Positions 45,801-58,600 of a stretch of 64,000 nt of DNA are shown here, piece by piece (positions within the stretch are counted from its first letter, which is position 1; each line of letters begins with the position of its first letter). Under the pieces are notes generated by a model, which saw only the letters and a program-made list of their open reading frames with translations, ran no database searches and was not told where the DNA came from. Position numbers and translations under genes: made by a program. This DNA comes from Syngnathus acus (lineage: Eukaryota; Chordata; Actinopteri; Syngnathiformes; Syngnathidae): positions 16,311,128 through 16,375,127 of the forward strand of contig NC_051092.1 of assembly GCF_901709675.1 (NCBI RefSeq), given 5' to 3'.

Positions 45801-48800
45801 ATCATGAAATCACGTTATCTGAGATCACTGTTCTGATCTGAAACTGCTAAATCTTTCAGCCCTACTGTCAAGGGCTTTGTCCCATATATAATTTGTGATT
45901 TGTCCTCCGTATTCCTCCAAATTGTTATCAGTTTTAGCTCTGTTTGCTGCCATACCTTTCCAGACCTTCACCTATCAGTGATTTGTGTTCATTGAGCGTA
46001 AGGTTTTTGTATCTATGTTTGTAGGTATCTAACCCAGGAGTTGCAAAGAGCTGTGAGTGGAAGGGGAAGCTCTGTGTTTTGTCAGACATTGCATCAAGGG
46101 AAATGGAGACTTCACCCAGGAATTTCTTTCCTCTTCTTTTCCAGTCATACGCCATGTAAGTTTCAGCTTGACTGTGTGAAAAGGTTGACTTCAAATTTTT
46201 TAAAACAGAATAGAGTTTGTGTGACGGAATGTGTTTTTTGTCTGTTTATGATTATTTTGGTTTACCGTATTTTTCGCACTATTAGGCGCACTTAAAAACT
46301 TAAGATTTACTCAAAAAACCACAGTGCGCCATAATGCAGAGCGCCTTATATATGGATCAATTGATGAATTTGTTGATCCATACTGGTTGTACACAGCGCT
46401 CTGCCAAAATATCTCAGTACGTTTTAGTACGACTAGTAAATTACAAGGTCGCACGCTTCCCAGCATTACGGCAACCGTGGTCAGGGCGCGTCACTAAATT
46501 GCTATTGTACCCGCGAGGCTATTTCATTTCAAAATAGGCTGTTCCGTTAATGTTTTCGAGTACGTTTACGGATCAATATCCAACGGAATCATAAATAAGC
46601 AGCACCAATGTGTTAAATTAGTCTTTAATCGGTTCCGTTCACTTTTATGGGAGAGAGTTTGAGAAATGTGATTGTTTACAGGGGGCCGCCATGACACTTT
46701 GCTGAGGCTCATGGGAGTCTGCGAGCTGAGGCTCATGGGAGTTTGCGGGTGGCTAATGCTATAACGATAGCTGCTATACGCACGAGGCTATTTCATTTCA
46801 AAATAGGCTGCTCCGTTAATGTTCCGAGTAAATTTACGGATCGATATGGTAAAGAAACATAAGTACCAATGTGTTAGATCGAACTTTAGTCGGTTCCGAT
46901 CACTTTTATAGGAGATACTTTGAGAAACGCCATTGTTTACTGAGGGCTCATTGGTTATTGGCTAGTGGATGCATACCGCAACCCTAGTCAACCTCAGTTT
47001 GTTGCAGTATAGCTTCTATTTTATGCGCCTTTTACTCCGGTGTATGAAATAATTTCTAAAATAAAAAATTCAATGAGGGTGCGCCTTATAATCCAGTGCG
47101 CCTTATGGAGCGAAAAATACGGTATTTATTTGTTTTGTTTTGCTGATAGTATGACTGCTGTTTTCCCTTTAATATCATCATTTCTATTATTGTAACATTC
47201 TTTATCATTTTCTTTTGAATATATGTAGTCATTTCCTCCACTGATACCCATGCCCAGTGACATTCACAAATGTTTGTGTTTCTCACACCCTTCACATAAA
47301 AAAAAAAAAAAATGTCGTTGAAAGTACCATTGTATTAGATCTGTGAAACAAAATTTTAAATGGTGTGGATGTTTTGCCTAACTATGACTTACTAGGTAGA
47401 ATACATCCAGGTTCATGGAGAATGAAGAAGAAATAGTGACGGATTTGGGGCTGATAGTTCATTTGATGGCATAGTCATAGTGAATCCTGCCTTTAAATTC
47501 GGATTCAGAGTGTCATCCAGATGAGTTCCTCATCCTCTTCCCATGCACAACTGCAAAAATGCAAATTAGTACTATAATTCCAAAGGTATTTTTCGAATTA
47601 TGTCAGTCACACCTCTGCCAGATCTGCTGGTATTTGCTTTGACGCCATCAATAATAAATGACTAAATTTACAATTTAAATGTTCACATAAATGTTTTAAA
47701 CACTAGTAACTCCCACTCAGCACTCGCCTTTATCTCATTTACTGCCCCCTTGTGTGATACCATATCTTAAAATAAATGATATTGCTGCTATATGAGATTT
47801 GATTTTTCTCGTTTTGCCACCATACAGCAATTACTAAATAAAGAAAACATTCATAGTTAGCATTTTAGTATCTTCAATTCTGTCTGTAATTCCATTATTC
47901 TATACATTCTAGATATTCTTTACTATCTAATATTCAAATGTATTTTTTAAAACAATTACAATCTAATATATTTTAAAAATGAAGTGTAAAAGATCCAATA
48001 CCATTCACTAATGTGTTGTTTGTTAACAGATTGCTTACTCATTACATACCAAGAAGCAAAAGCGGTGCAAAAACAGAAAGCTGAGCGATTTCTGATATTG
48101 ACTATTAACGTTAGACAGGTTTAATGTGGAGTCACCGCTTCTTTTCTACTGCTGAGAAAAAAAATCAAATGCAGATTACCTTAGCCCAGGGGTCACCAAC
48201 ACGTTGCCCGCGGGCACCAGGTCACCCGTGAGGACCGCATGAGTCGCCCGCAGGACTATTCTAAAATTAGCTCAAATAACGGCACTTGTCAGTGAGCTGC
48301 ATCTATTTATTTTACAGTCAAACCTCGGTTTTCGAATGTCCCGGTTCTCAAACAAATCGGAATTCGAACAAGAAATTTGAGATTTTTTTGCTTCGGTTGT
48401 CGAACGAAATTCGGTGGTCGAACCTCGCGAGATGAGCCGGGAGGACCCGAGATAACCCGACCGCGCGGCCCAGATGCCGACTGACTCCGTTGTTATTGTA
48501 TTTTTGTTATTTTGAGGATTGTATTAACCCCTAATCATGCCTCCAAATAAAGCAAGTGGGAGCAGTAAAGCCATCCTAAAACACAAAGACGCTCTTAAAG
48601 CAATGCGACAGTGAGCGCCCGGCGCGCTGCGGTTGCGCGATCGGACCAAATTAAGCTCCCTGCGCACTGAGGTCCGCTTAAATTTTGGAAAGTACATCAG
48701 GACTTTAAAAATATTTTCTAAATTTCAGCGACGGCTCCGTCACAATAATGCGACCAGCGCGGTGCAGTTGCACGGTGGGCGACGCGCCACGGTTGCGCGT

Positions 48801-51800
48801 TCGGCGGTGCGCTGCAGTTGAGCGACCGGACAATAATGCACAAATGAAAAAATGCTAAAAAAAAATAAAAATAGAGGTTAATTTTAGTCTTGGAACGGAC
48901 TAAATTTTTTTACATTATTTGTAATGGGAAAAATAGATTCGGAATTCGACCGATTCGCTTCTCGAACCGCCTTCTAGAACGGATTGTGGTCGAAAACCGA
49001 GGTTTGACTGTATTTTTGCTATTCTTGTTAAAATCACACTTACATGTGAACTGTAAATGACAATAATAACACATAGTGAAAGCTAAATTGAGCAAATTGG
49101 CTAATTCAGAAGTGTGTGTCAAACTGGTAGCCCTTTGTCTTAATCAGTACCCAGGAAGTAGCTCTCGGTTTAAGAAAGGTTGGTGACCCCTGCCTTAGCC
49201 TATCATCCTAATGTGATCACAGATGGCCAAGTAAGCTTTATGTGTGGTATCTCTGTGTTTTAAATCTTCAGATAGTAGTCTGTCAAGTTTGACAACTTAT
49301 GTAATGCCGTGGAAAAACCCAAGTTCTGCGGTGGCTGTTTTGTCTGCTAGCAAGGTCGGAGATCGTACTTGCACTGAAGGCGAGTTGTAAGTCTCTTTAC
49401 TCTCCACACAAAACTAAACTCTTCACGTACTGCGTAGCGGGTAACCAGTGACTTTTCTACCCAAGAAATGTCATACCACCACTCGCTGATAGATGTAGAT
49501 CCCTGATGGATTTCTATGGTTGGGCATTGAGAACCGGCAATCAAGTAGACTATCATACCAGTTTCTCCCGGAATTGTTCAGATTTTAGAATGTCAGTGTG
49601 AAATTTTGAGTTAGTTTGTCACGTGGAAGAAGCGTGAAGAACAAAGGATTGCTTGAAATTGTGTGTGTATGGCGTGCAGCCCCTCCTTCAGCCGAAGCTG
49701 CAGTACGGGTGCAAATTCCCTGCAACTCGTCTCCACTGGTTACTCCTCTTGGTGAGCCTCTCCGCCTGCTCCACACCACCACACACTACCACGCGCAGCG
49801 TGTGATGGGGACTCCGTACGTGCACCGAGCCCTTCCCAGCTGCTTCACCCGCTGGGACCTCGTAGTGGCAGCAGTCCCCTTCTGGGGTCAGCAATCCTTG
49901 TACTAGTGTGGTTCTGGACTCCAAGACCGAACCCGTTAAGTACATGTACCGTACTTTTCGGACTAAAAGTCGCTCCAGAATATAGGTCGCATTAGCCATA
50001 AAATGCACAATAACGCGAAAAAAAACCCATATAAGTCGTTCCGGAGTATAAGTCGCATTTTGAGGGAAATTTATTCGACAAAATCCAACACCAAGAACAG
50101 ACATGAACGAGCAACAACAGGCTAAACGATAGGTATGCTAACGTGACATAAACACAAACGAAGAGCTGAGAACGGGCCTGACGTAACATTCAGAGTTATT
50201 CAAATAACTATTACATAAATAATGTAATGTCAACAATGCCGGCCGGGTGCGCGCCGCTGACGGCGCTTGCACTTCAAAATATTCCACAGGCCCATATAAC
50301 GATATATAAATTATATATCAAATAACTACTATATAAGCAATAATATTATCAAACCATCTGTGTCACTCCAAATCATTAAATACATCGATTGTCCTTTATG
50401 TCATCAATGCCGGCCGGGTGCGCGCCGCTGACGGCGCTTGCACTTCAAAATATTCCACAGACCCATATAACGATATATAAATTATATATCAAATAACTAT
50501 TATATAAGCAATAATATTATCAAACCATCTGTGTTACTCCAAATCACTAAATCCATCGATCAAATTCCTCGTCCTTTGTCAACAACGCCGCCGCGCGTGC
50601 GCCCTGACGTCAGACTCGTCGTTATTCCACAGATCTAGTATATAACTATATTGTAGCGTTAACAAAGTACAAGGAAAGATGTGGGTTTGGTAAACGGCTC
50701 TTTATTTAACAAAACAAGAGTTCAACGAGCCAACAACTACTGAACTGTAACAATAAAAACATTGAGATGTTGCTACACGAAATATGTAAAATAACTATAA
50801 CATAAATAGTTCACCGCCACACGGCCCCAAGCACCGGCGTCAATTTCCAGGCGTGTGGCGGCGTGGATTTCCACCCCCGGAGGTGGCAAGGAGGTGGAAG
50901 AGAGCTCCATAGAATAGGACCGGGCGTGCGTAAGAGCCATGTCTGAGCCCCATCCACCGTCCCCGGACAGCCACCCGGCCGAGCGTCGAAGTCACTGAGG
51001 TAGTTAAAAAACTCCTCGGTGGCAAGGCCCCCGGGGGTGGATGAGACCCGCCCAGGGCTCTGGATGTTGTGGGGCTGTCATGGCTGACACGCCTCTACAA
51101 CATTGCATGGACATCGCGGACAGTGCCTCTGGATTGGCAGACTGGGTTGGTGGTTCCCCTCTTTAAGAAGGGGGACCGGAGGGTGTGTTCCAATTACAGG
51201 GGAATAACACTCCTCAGCCTCCCTAGTAAGGTCTATTCAGGGGTGCTGGAGAGGAGGGTCCGTCGGGAGGTCGAACCTCGGATTCAGGAGGAGCAGTGTG
51301 GCTTTTGTCCTGGCCGTGGAACAGTGGATCAGCTCTACACCCTCGGCAGGATCCTCGGGGGTGCATGGGAGTTAGCCCAACCAGTCCACATGTGTTTTGT
51401 GGACTTGGAGAAGGCGTTCGACCGTGTCCCTCGGGAGGTTCTGTGGAGGGTGCTTCGGGAGTACGTGGTGCCGAACCAACTGATAAGGGCAGTTCGGTCC
51501 CTGTGTCACCGATGCCAGAGTTTGGTCCGCATTTCTGGCAGTAAGTCGAATTCCTTCCCAGTGAGGGTTGGACTCCACCAAGGCTGCCCTTTGTCACCAA
51601 TTCTGTTCATAATTTTTATGGACAGAATTTCTAGGCGCAGCCGAGGCGTTAAGGGGGTCCGGTTTGGGGACCTCAGCATCGCGTCTCTGCTTTTTGCAGA
51701 CGACGTGGTGCTGTTGGCTTCTTCAGGCCGTGATCTCAAGCTCTCACTGGAGCGGTTCGCAGCCGAGTGTGAAGCGGTCGGAATGAGGGTCAGCACCTCC

Positions 51801-54800
51801 AAATCCAAGTCCTCGGTCGGAAAAGGGTGGAATGCCCTCTCCGAATCGGGAATGAGATCCTGCCCCAAGTGGAGGAGTTCAAGTATCTTGGGGTCTTGTT
51901 CACGAGTGAGGGGAGGATGGAGCACGAGATCGACAGGCGGATCGGTGCAGCGTCGGCAGTAATGCGGACTCTGTACCGGTCCATCGTGGGTAAAGAGAGA
52001 GCTGAGCCAAAAGGCAAAGCTCTCAATTTACCGGTCGATTTACGCTCCTACACTCACCTACGGTCATGAGCTATGGGTCGTGACCGAAAGAACGAGATCC
52101 CGGATACAAGCGGCCAAAATGAGTTTCCTCCGCAGGATGTCCGGGCTCTCCCTTAGAGATAGGGTGAGAAGCTCGGTCATCCGGGAGAGACTCGGAGTAG
52201 AGTCGCTACTTCTCCACGTTAAGAGGGGCCAGATGAGGTGGTTCGGTCATCTCATCAGGATGCCTCCTGGACGCCTCCCTGGGGAGGTGTTCCGGGCATG
52301 TCCCACCGGTAGGAGACCCCGGGGGCGACCCAGGACGCGCTGGAGAGACTATGTCTCTCGGCTGGCCTGGGAACGCCTTGGGACCCCCCGGGATAAGCTG
52401 GATATAGTGGCTGGGGAGATGGAAGTCTGGGAGTCCCTCCTAAAGCTGCTGCCCCCGCGACCCGACCCCGGATAAGTGGAAGAAGATGGATGGATGGATT
52501 TATATAAAAGTCTTGTACGGATATCCTCCCGCAGGGGCGCATCAGCGGGCCAGCATGCTGGAGCAGAGAGGAGCCTGACACGTTTACGCTTCATAAAAGG
52601 TTCATAAAAGTCTTGTGTGGCTATTGTAACAATATATTTACTCTTATTTATTTTCTTATTTATTTAAATAATGGTTCTGAAAGTCAGTTTGACTTTAAAA
52701 TTTTTACAAAAATGTTTAAAAATACAAAAAAGTGTTTTAAAAAACTGTGTAAAGCTACAATGGAGGTTCATAAAAGTCTTGTGTGGATATTGTAACACAG
52801 TGGTGGCCAACCCGCGGCTCGCGAGCCGCATGCGGCTCTTTGGCTAGTTTCATGCGGCTCTTTTACGTTCATATCAACATTTGTGTTTATTTTTCGTGCG
52901 TATTTGCTTCGCTTGAGTTCAATACGGTATTTTGGTCAAACGCGCATGCGCGTGAGGTGAAATCCCGCAAAGGAGGAGGGACAAACAGAGCGATTGGTTT
53001 TGCCCGCTTTTTTTATGAATGGCGACTGTGACTACAGGGGCCCATTAGGTCCAGAAAAGCTGACAAGACGCTTGCCAAAATGGCAAGGAAAAAATGCACA
53101 GCTAAACGAATATATGACGATGAACACAGGACGTTTTTAACAGAGTTAAAGTTGTTTTTTGTTGAACGCTATGGCAAGCCATTCTGCCTGATATGTCGGA
53201 CGTCATTGGCGCATTTAAAAGCTTCAAATGGTCAGCGCCACTTCAGCTCACTTCATGCCAATATCGATAAGGACTTTGCAAAAGGGACTGAATTTCGCAG
53301 GCACAAGTTTGGAGACTTTGAAAAGTCAGGCAGAAAAATAGGTACAGTTTTTCAAAAAAATTACGAAGCACTCAGAGACTGTCACACTTGCATTGTTTCA
53401 ACTGGCTTGGAACATTGCACGGGCTAAAAAGCCATACAATGAAGTGGAGTTCGTTAAAATATGCCTCAGTGACGTTATTGAAATCTTGTCTCCTGAAAAC
53501 GACGAACTCAAACGAATGGTCTGTCCCGCCACACATAGTAAGTGAAAAAACATGTTTTTGTTTGTGGAATTTGTTGAACTGAGAGTTTGTCTGTGTGAGA
53601 CAATGCACACAATGTTCATTGTTGAAAATGTGGTCTTTGGTCTGTGGTTTTAGTACTGTAGTACGTGCGTGTTTGTGTGCGTGTGTGTGTGGGGGGGGTG
53701 TTCATGTGTGCTCATGTGTATGATGTGGCTCTTTGCGATGACAGTAAAAAATGTGGCTCTTAGTCTCTGACTGGTTGGCCTCCCCTGTTGTAACAATATA
53801 TTTACTCTTATTTAGTTCTTTATTTTTTCATTTATTATAAATTAGAATGTTTCTGAAAGTCAGTTTGACTTTAAAATGTTAAATAAATTGTTCAAAAATA
53901 CAAAAAAGAGTTTAAAAGTACAATTAAGTGTTTAAAAATACAAAAAAGGTTCATAAATCTTTTGTGGATAGTGTAACAATGTATTTTCTCTACATCGCGG
54001 ATCTTCACCTGTTGCGGAAGGTCTTGGAACCAACTATCTGCAATAAACAAGGGATTACTGTATAAATTAAATTTAATATGCCATATAGACTTTAAAAATA
54101 GCGACCATCTCATCAGAATTTGAACTCTTGTTTACTAGGTGGTGATGCCTCTATCATCCCTACGAATGGAAGGCAGCACCGAGCTTGCACATCTGACACA
54201 ACTATGAAGAATGATCCGCAGACAGTAGGAGGAGGCCTGAAAAGAAAAGGGGAACATATTCCACGGCAAAACTCCAAGCGGTCCTTTCTAGAGGAAAGTG
54301 ACCCTGAAGAGACAAAACAGGAGGATATTCAAGAATCAAAGCTGCTTTCTTCCTTGTCTTCATCCTCATCTACAAGTGATGATGAGCCTTTACAGAGCAC
54401 ATCTGCCAAAACAGAACTTGGTAGTATCTCACATGCTTCAACTTCAGAACAGCTGATTATGAAAACCAGTGCTCATTCAACTGTTCGCCCTATGATCTTC
54501 GCCCTGTTGAAGTCAGAGGTTTATGATGTTCACAGAACAGGAGCCAAGTCTGTACTAGGTGGCCTTGCTGACCCTCTTCAACCAGGCATCAGATACCATA
54601 ACACAGGATTACTGCGGGTTAAGCCTGGTCGAGGAGTGTCAACCCTGTCTCTTTCATGCAGTGATAAGCTAGCTCGCTGGGGAGTACTCGGCTTCCAGGG
54701 TGCACTTCTTTTCCATTACTTGGAGGAAGCACTCTACTTTAGCACTGTAGTGGTAGGAAAATGCCCCTTTAGCCACGAGGTCATGCAAAGAGCTTTGATC

Positions 54801-57536
54801 ACAAGGTGAGGCTTACTGCATGATAAAAATACCTGTCATTGTAGTTATTTTCATAACAGCTTACAATAGACTCAATAGTTACCATGATTTATTTTTTATC
54901 ATACGTAGTAGACATGATGGACTATTCTGTGCAATTTTTTAAGCACGCTTCACCTGTTCAAATACTGGTTTCAGTGTCGAATTTATCTTTTATTTATTGA
55001 TATTGATGTTTCTGTTCACAGTAATGTTCACGATGTATACAGTCTTGATAGTGTTGAGAGCTCTTGTTCTGCATTTTTCCTGTTCTATTCAGATGCTCCC
55101 ATATATCAGATCTCCCTGCTGGTTTCTCACTGTCTCAACCAGTTTTTCTCCAGTCAAATTTGGAGTTTCCCTTCAGCCGTCCCCAGACCGAGCTCCGACA
55201 CAAGGCTGGACAAGGATGCATCACACCCTGTGGGGCAGGTAGCGTAATCAAGGAATCATATGAGGTGTGTTTGAAAGGTTCCTAGAGTTGTACAGTGATC
55301 CCTCGCCACTTCGCGCATCACTTTTCGCGAATGCGCTACTTCGCGGGCTTTTAAGTGACGAGAAAACAATGTTTAAATACACGCTGATAGCGCGGGCGTG
55401 CCTGCCTCTGAGCAATGTGCGTTACTGCAGACAAGCGCGGGAAGAGTGGCAGCCAGCCTGTCACGAACAAGGCAGGACCATGTCCAACACGGACTGTTTA
55501 TTTAGGAAATGCAAAAAGAGGAAAAGGGGAAAAGGGAGGCTAGAATGGCAGCAGAGCGGACTGATGAGCCGGTCAGCGAGCCTGCGTCATGGGTTGTGGT
55601 GGTATCTCTTTACACATCGGATTAGGCAAAAAGGAATCAGGTGGAAGGCATGCGTCTGTCAAGGCAGACAGACAACCAGCCAGGCAGGAAAAGGGGAAAA
55701 TGGAGGCTCGAATGCCAGTAGAGTGGGTGCACAAGGCAACTGATGAGTCAGCAAGCTCACATCGTGCGTTGTGGTGGCATCTCGTTACACAGCGGATCAG
55801 GCAAACCGCGTGTCAAAGCAGACGAAATGGCGTGAACTGACTGACCCGCGACGAACGGCACCTATACTCTAATCAGCAGGTAACACTGAACAGGTATCGC
55901 GCAGTTACGTATTGGAGATGTCCGTCCCCGAGGTCTAGCGCTGAGGCCGTCAGCCGGCTAGCACGGCGAGAGCGGAGATGTGACACAGCCACACACAAAG
56001 AAAAACGCACGGCCGTGCAGAAAGGTTCAGAAAAAAGCACCTAGGATAAAAGCACTGCCGTCCAAGATTCGGGACAATAGTGCTTTTTTTCCTACGTGTG
56101 CCGGACAGCGGCAATGAGTCCTGATTGCGCGGGGCGTGCCTCAGCAATGTGCTGAGTGTGATTCCTCTGTAGTTGAAACACACCCTACGGTCCCCCTTCT
56201 TAAAAAGGGGGACCACTGTCAGTCCAGAGGTACTGTCCCCGATTTCCACGCGATGTTGTAGAGGTGTGTCAACAAGGATAGCTCCACAACATCCAGAACC
56301 ATTAGGCACTCCACCCTTGGAGCCTTGCCCACCTCAGAGCCCCCAGGGTCTGCTTCCTTAAAGCATGTCGTTGGAACTGTTCAACTCTTCAAAGTACTCT
56401 TCCCACCGATTTACAAAGTCCCAAGTCCAGGTCAGCAGCACCCCATCTCCACTATTCAGTGTTAATGGTGCACTGCTTCCTCCTCCTGATACGCCGGATA
56501 GTGGACCAGAATTTCCTCAAAGCTGTCCGGAAGTCATTTTCCATGGCCTCACTGAACCCTTCCCATGCCCGAGTTTTTGCCTCAACAGAAGTTGCATTCC
56601 ACTTGGACATCAAGTACCCCTCGGCTGCCTCCGGAGTCCCACAGGCCAAAAAGGCCCCTTAGGACGCTTTCTTCAGCTGGACAGCATCCCTTACCACCGG
56701 TGTCCACCAGCGGGTTCGGGGGTTGCCACCATGACAGGCACCTACAACCTTACAGCTACAGCTCCGATCGTCCGACTCAACAATGAAGGCACGGAAAATG
56801 GTCCACTCAGACTCTATGTCCCCCGCCTCCCCCAGAAGTAACACTCTCCAGCACTTCTTCTGAGGACTCCAAAAAGTGTGGGCACTTTGAACTGCTGTTT
56901 GGTGCATAAACATAAATAACAGTCAAGACCTGTCCACCCACCTGGAGGCGGAGGGAGGCTACCTTCTTGTTCACCGGGGTGAACCCCAATGTACAGGTGC
57001 CTAGCCGTGGAGCAATAAGTATGCCCACACCTGCCAAACCTGCTCAGCGCCTCTCACCGAGGGCAACTCCAGAGGGGGAAAAGAGTTTAACCTTTCTCAA
57101 GAGGACTGGTACCAGAACCCACGCTGTGTGTGGAGGCAAGTCTGACTATGTCTTGTTGGAACTTTTTTGTCTCGCACACCAGCTTGGGCCATAGAGGTGA
57201 CATTCCACATCCCTAGAGCCAGCTTTTGTAGCCGGGTATCGGACAGCTAAGGCCCCCGCCTTTGGCCGCCGCCCAGCTCACTGTGCACCTGACCCCTTTG
57301 GCCCCTCCTACAGGTGGTGAGCTCATGGGAAGGATGATCTACGATGCCTTTTTGTGCTATGCCCAGCCGGGCCCCATGGGTGAAGGCCCGGCCAGCAGAT
57401 GCTCGCCTTTGAGCCCCACCTCCAGGCCTGACTCCAGAGGGGGCAAGGGAAAACTGAGTCCAATTTTCTCTATCGTTATAAGGGATCTGAGTTCTTAACC
57501 TATGAATGACAGTATCTCATACAAAGAAAAGTCTGC

Positions 57537-57621
<85 letters not shown>

Positions 57622-58375
57622 TGTGTGTGTGTGTGTGTGTGTGCGTGTGCGTGTGCGTGTGCGTGTGCGTGTGCGTGTGCGTGTGCGCGTGCGCGTGCGC
57701 GCGTGCGTGTATGTTAGTTGGTTAGTTGAGCACATATGGCAAACTCCACTCCATGCCTTCCATTACTTTTACTTTAAGAAAACACAATATTTACACTTGA
57801 AGATGTATTGATTACTCCTGAAGTTACATTTGTAGTAGTTCATTGTGTTATCTGTTGATCTACACTTAATGGCACTGTTGAGTCAAAAATGTTTTACAAA
57901 TTATCGTGTTGACCAATTTTCATGGAAAAATATTAACAAAAAACTACTAATTAGTATTAGTTATTTGTCAGTACAGTTGCTCTAAAACTGGCAGTTCAAA
58001 AACTATGTAAAGTCATGCTATGATGAACATTTTTGTATATTATCAAAAGTCAGAATTTTGATATTGTGATGACACTACTTGTCCAACAGTGCTGCAAATA
58101 AGATCACTCAAATGAAACAGAAACAGGTGTTTTGACTGCCTTTGATAATCCAAGCACATTCATAATCATAAGCAAACGTGTAAATATGATTCATTGTTTA
58201 TGCATTTCAGCTGTCAGTTGGTGTAAAGTGCCTGTGCAGCCACTTGATGTCACTGTTAACGGCTTCAAACAAGGAGTTGTCAAGAAGGCACTGGGTACAG
58301 CTAAAGCTAGGTAGTCATACAGTACTCTCATACAAGAAAAATAAAATAATTTTAATTTTTGTCCCCATTTGTTTC

Positions 58376-58432
<57 letters not shown>

Positions 58433-58560
58433 CACTCGCACACGAGGTCTGCCCTGTGTAAACTTGAACTTTTCCATTCATTCCTGTCGCTGGTGAGGTC
58501 CACTGACGCTTCGGCACTTCCTGACTCTCTCAGGTACTAGATACTCTTTATATGATATAG

Positions 58561-58600
<40 letters not shown>

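Larger units (their letters stand above)
50985..52500 (+). mobile_element. Rex3-like RTE LINE, 5'-truncated, 3' end complete
   Basis: Starts within the RT fingers ([16 protein letters not shown]) and runs through the RT and C-terminus to a (GATG)n tail at about 52484-52498. It inserted into, or recombined with, the 49949 element. Frame breaks occur near 51030 (KAPG box), 51800 and 52060. Confidence 0.9.
52600..54000 (+). repeat. About 190-bp AT-rich tandem repeat split by a hAT
   Basis: TGTAACAATATATTTACTCTTATTTA and TCTGAAAGTCAGTTTGACTT occur on both sides of the hAT (52625-52720 and 53788-53880); AAGGTTCATAAA...CTTTTGTGGATA closes a third partial unit near 53946. (Quoted with a break: first motif TGTAACAATATATTTACTC.). 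Confidence 0.75.

Noticed and set aside
54120-54138. Met codon at 54120 as the start of a separate 229-aa protein
   Set aside because: The acceptor TTTACTAG at 54138 and the perfect phase join to exon 4 show this is internal ADAT1 coding sequence preceded by intron.
55267-55840. Two ORFs of 158 and 83 aa as genes
   Set aside because: They run through an internal duplication of a MITE-like repeat and show no conserved motif.
57502-57811. Cys-Val, Arg-Val and Thr-His repeat ORFs
   Set aside because: All frames are open because the sequence is a dinucleotide repeat.
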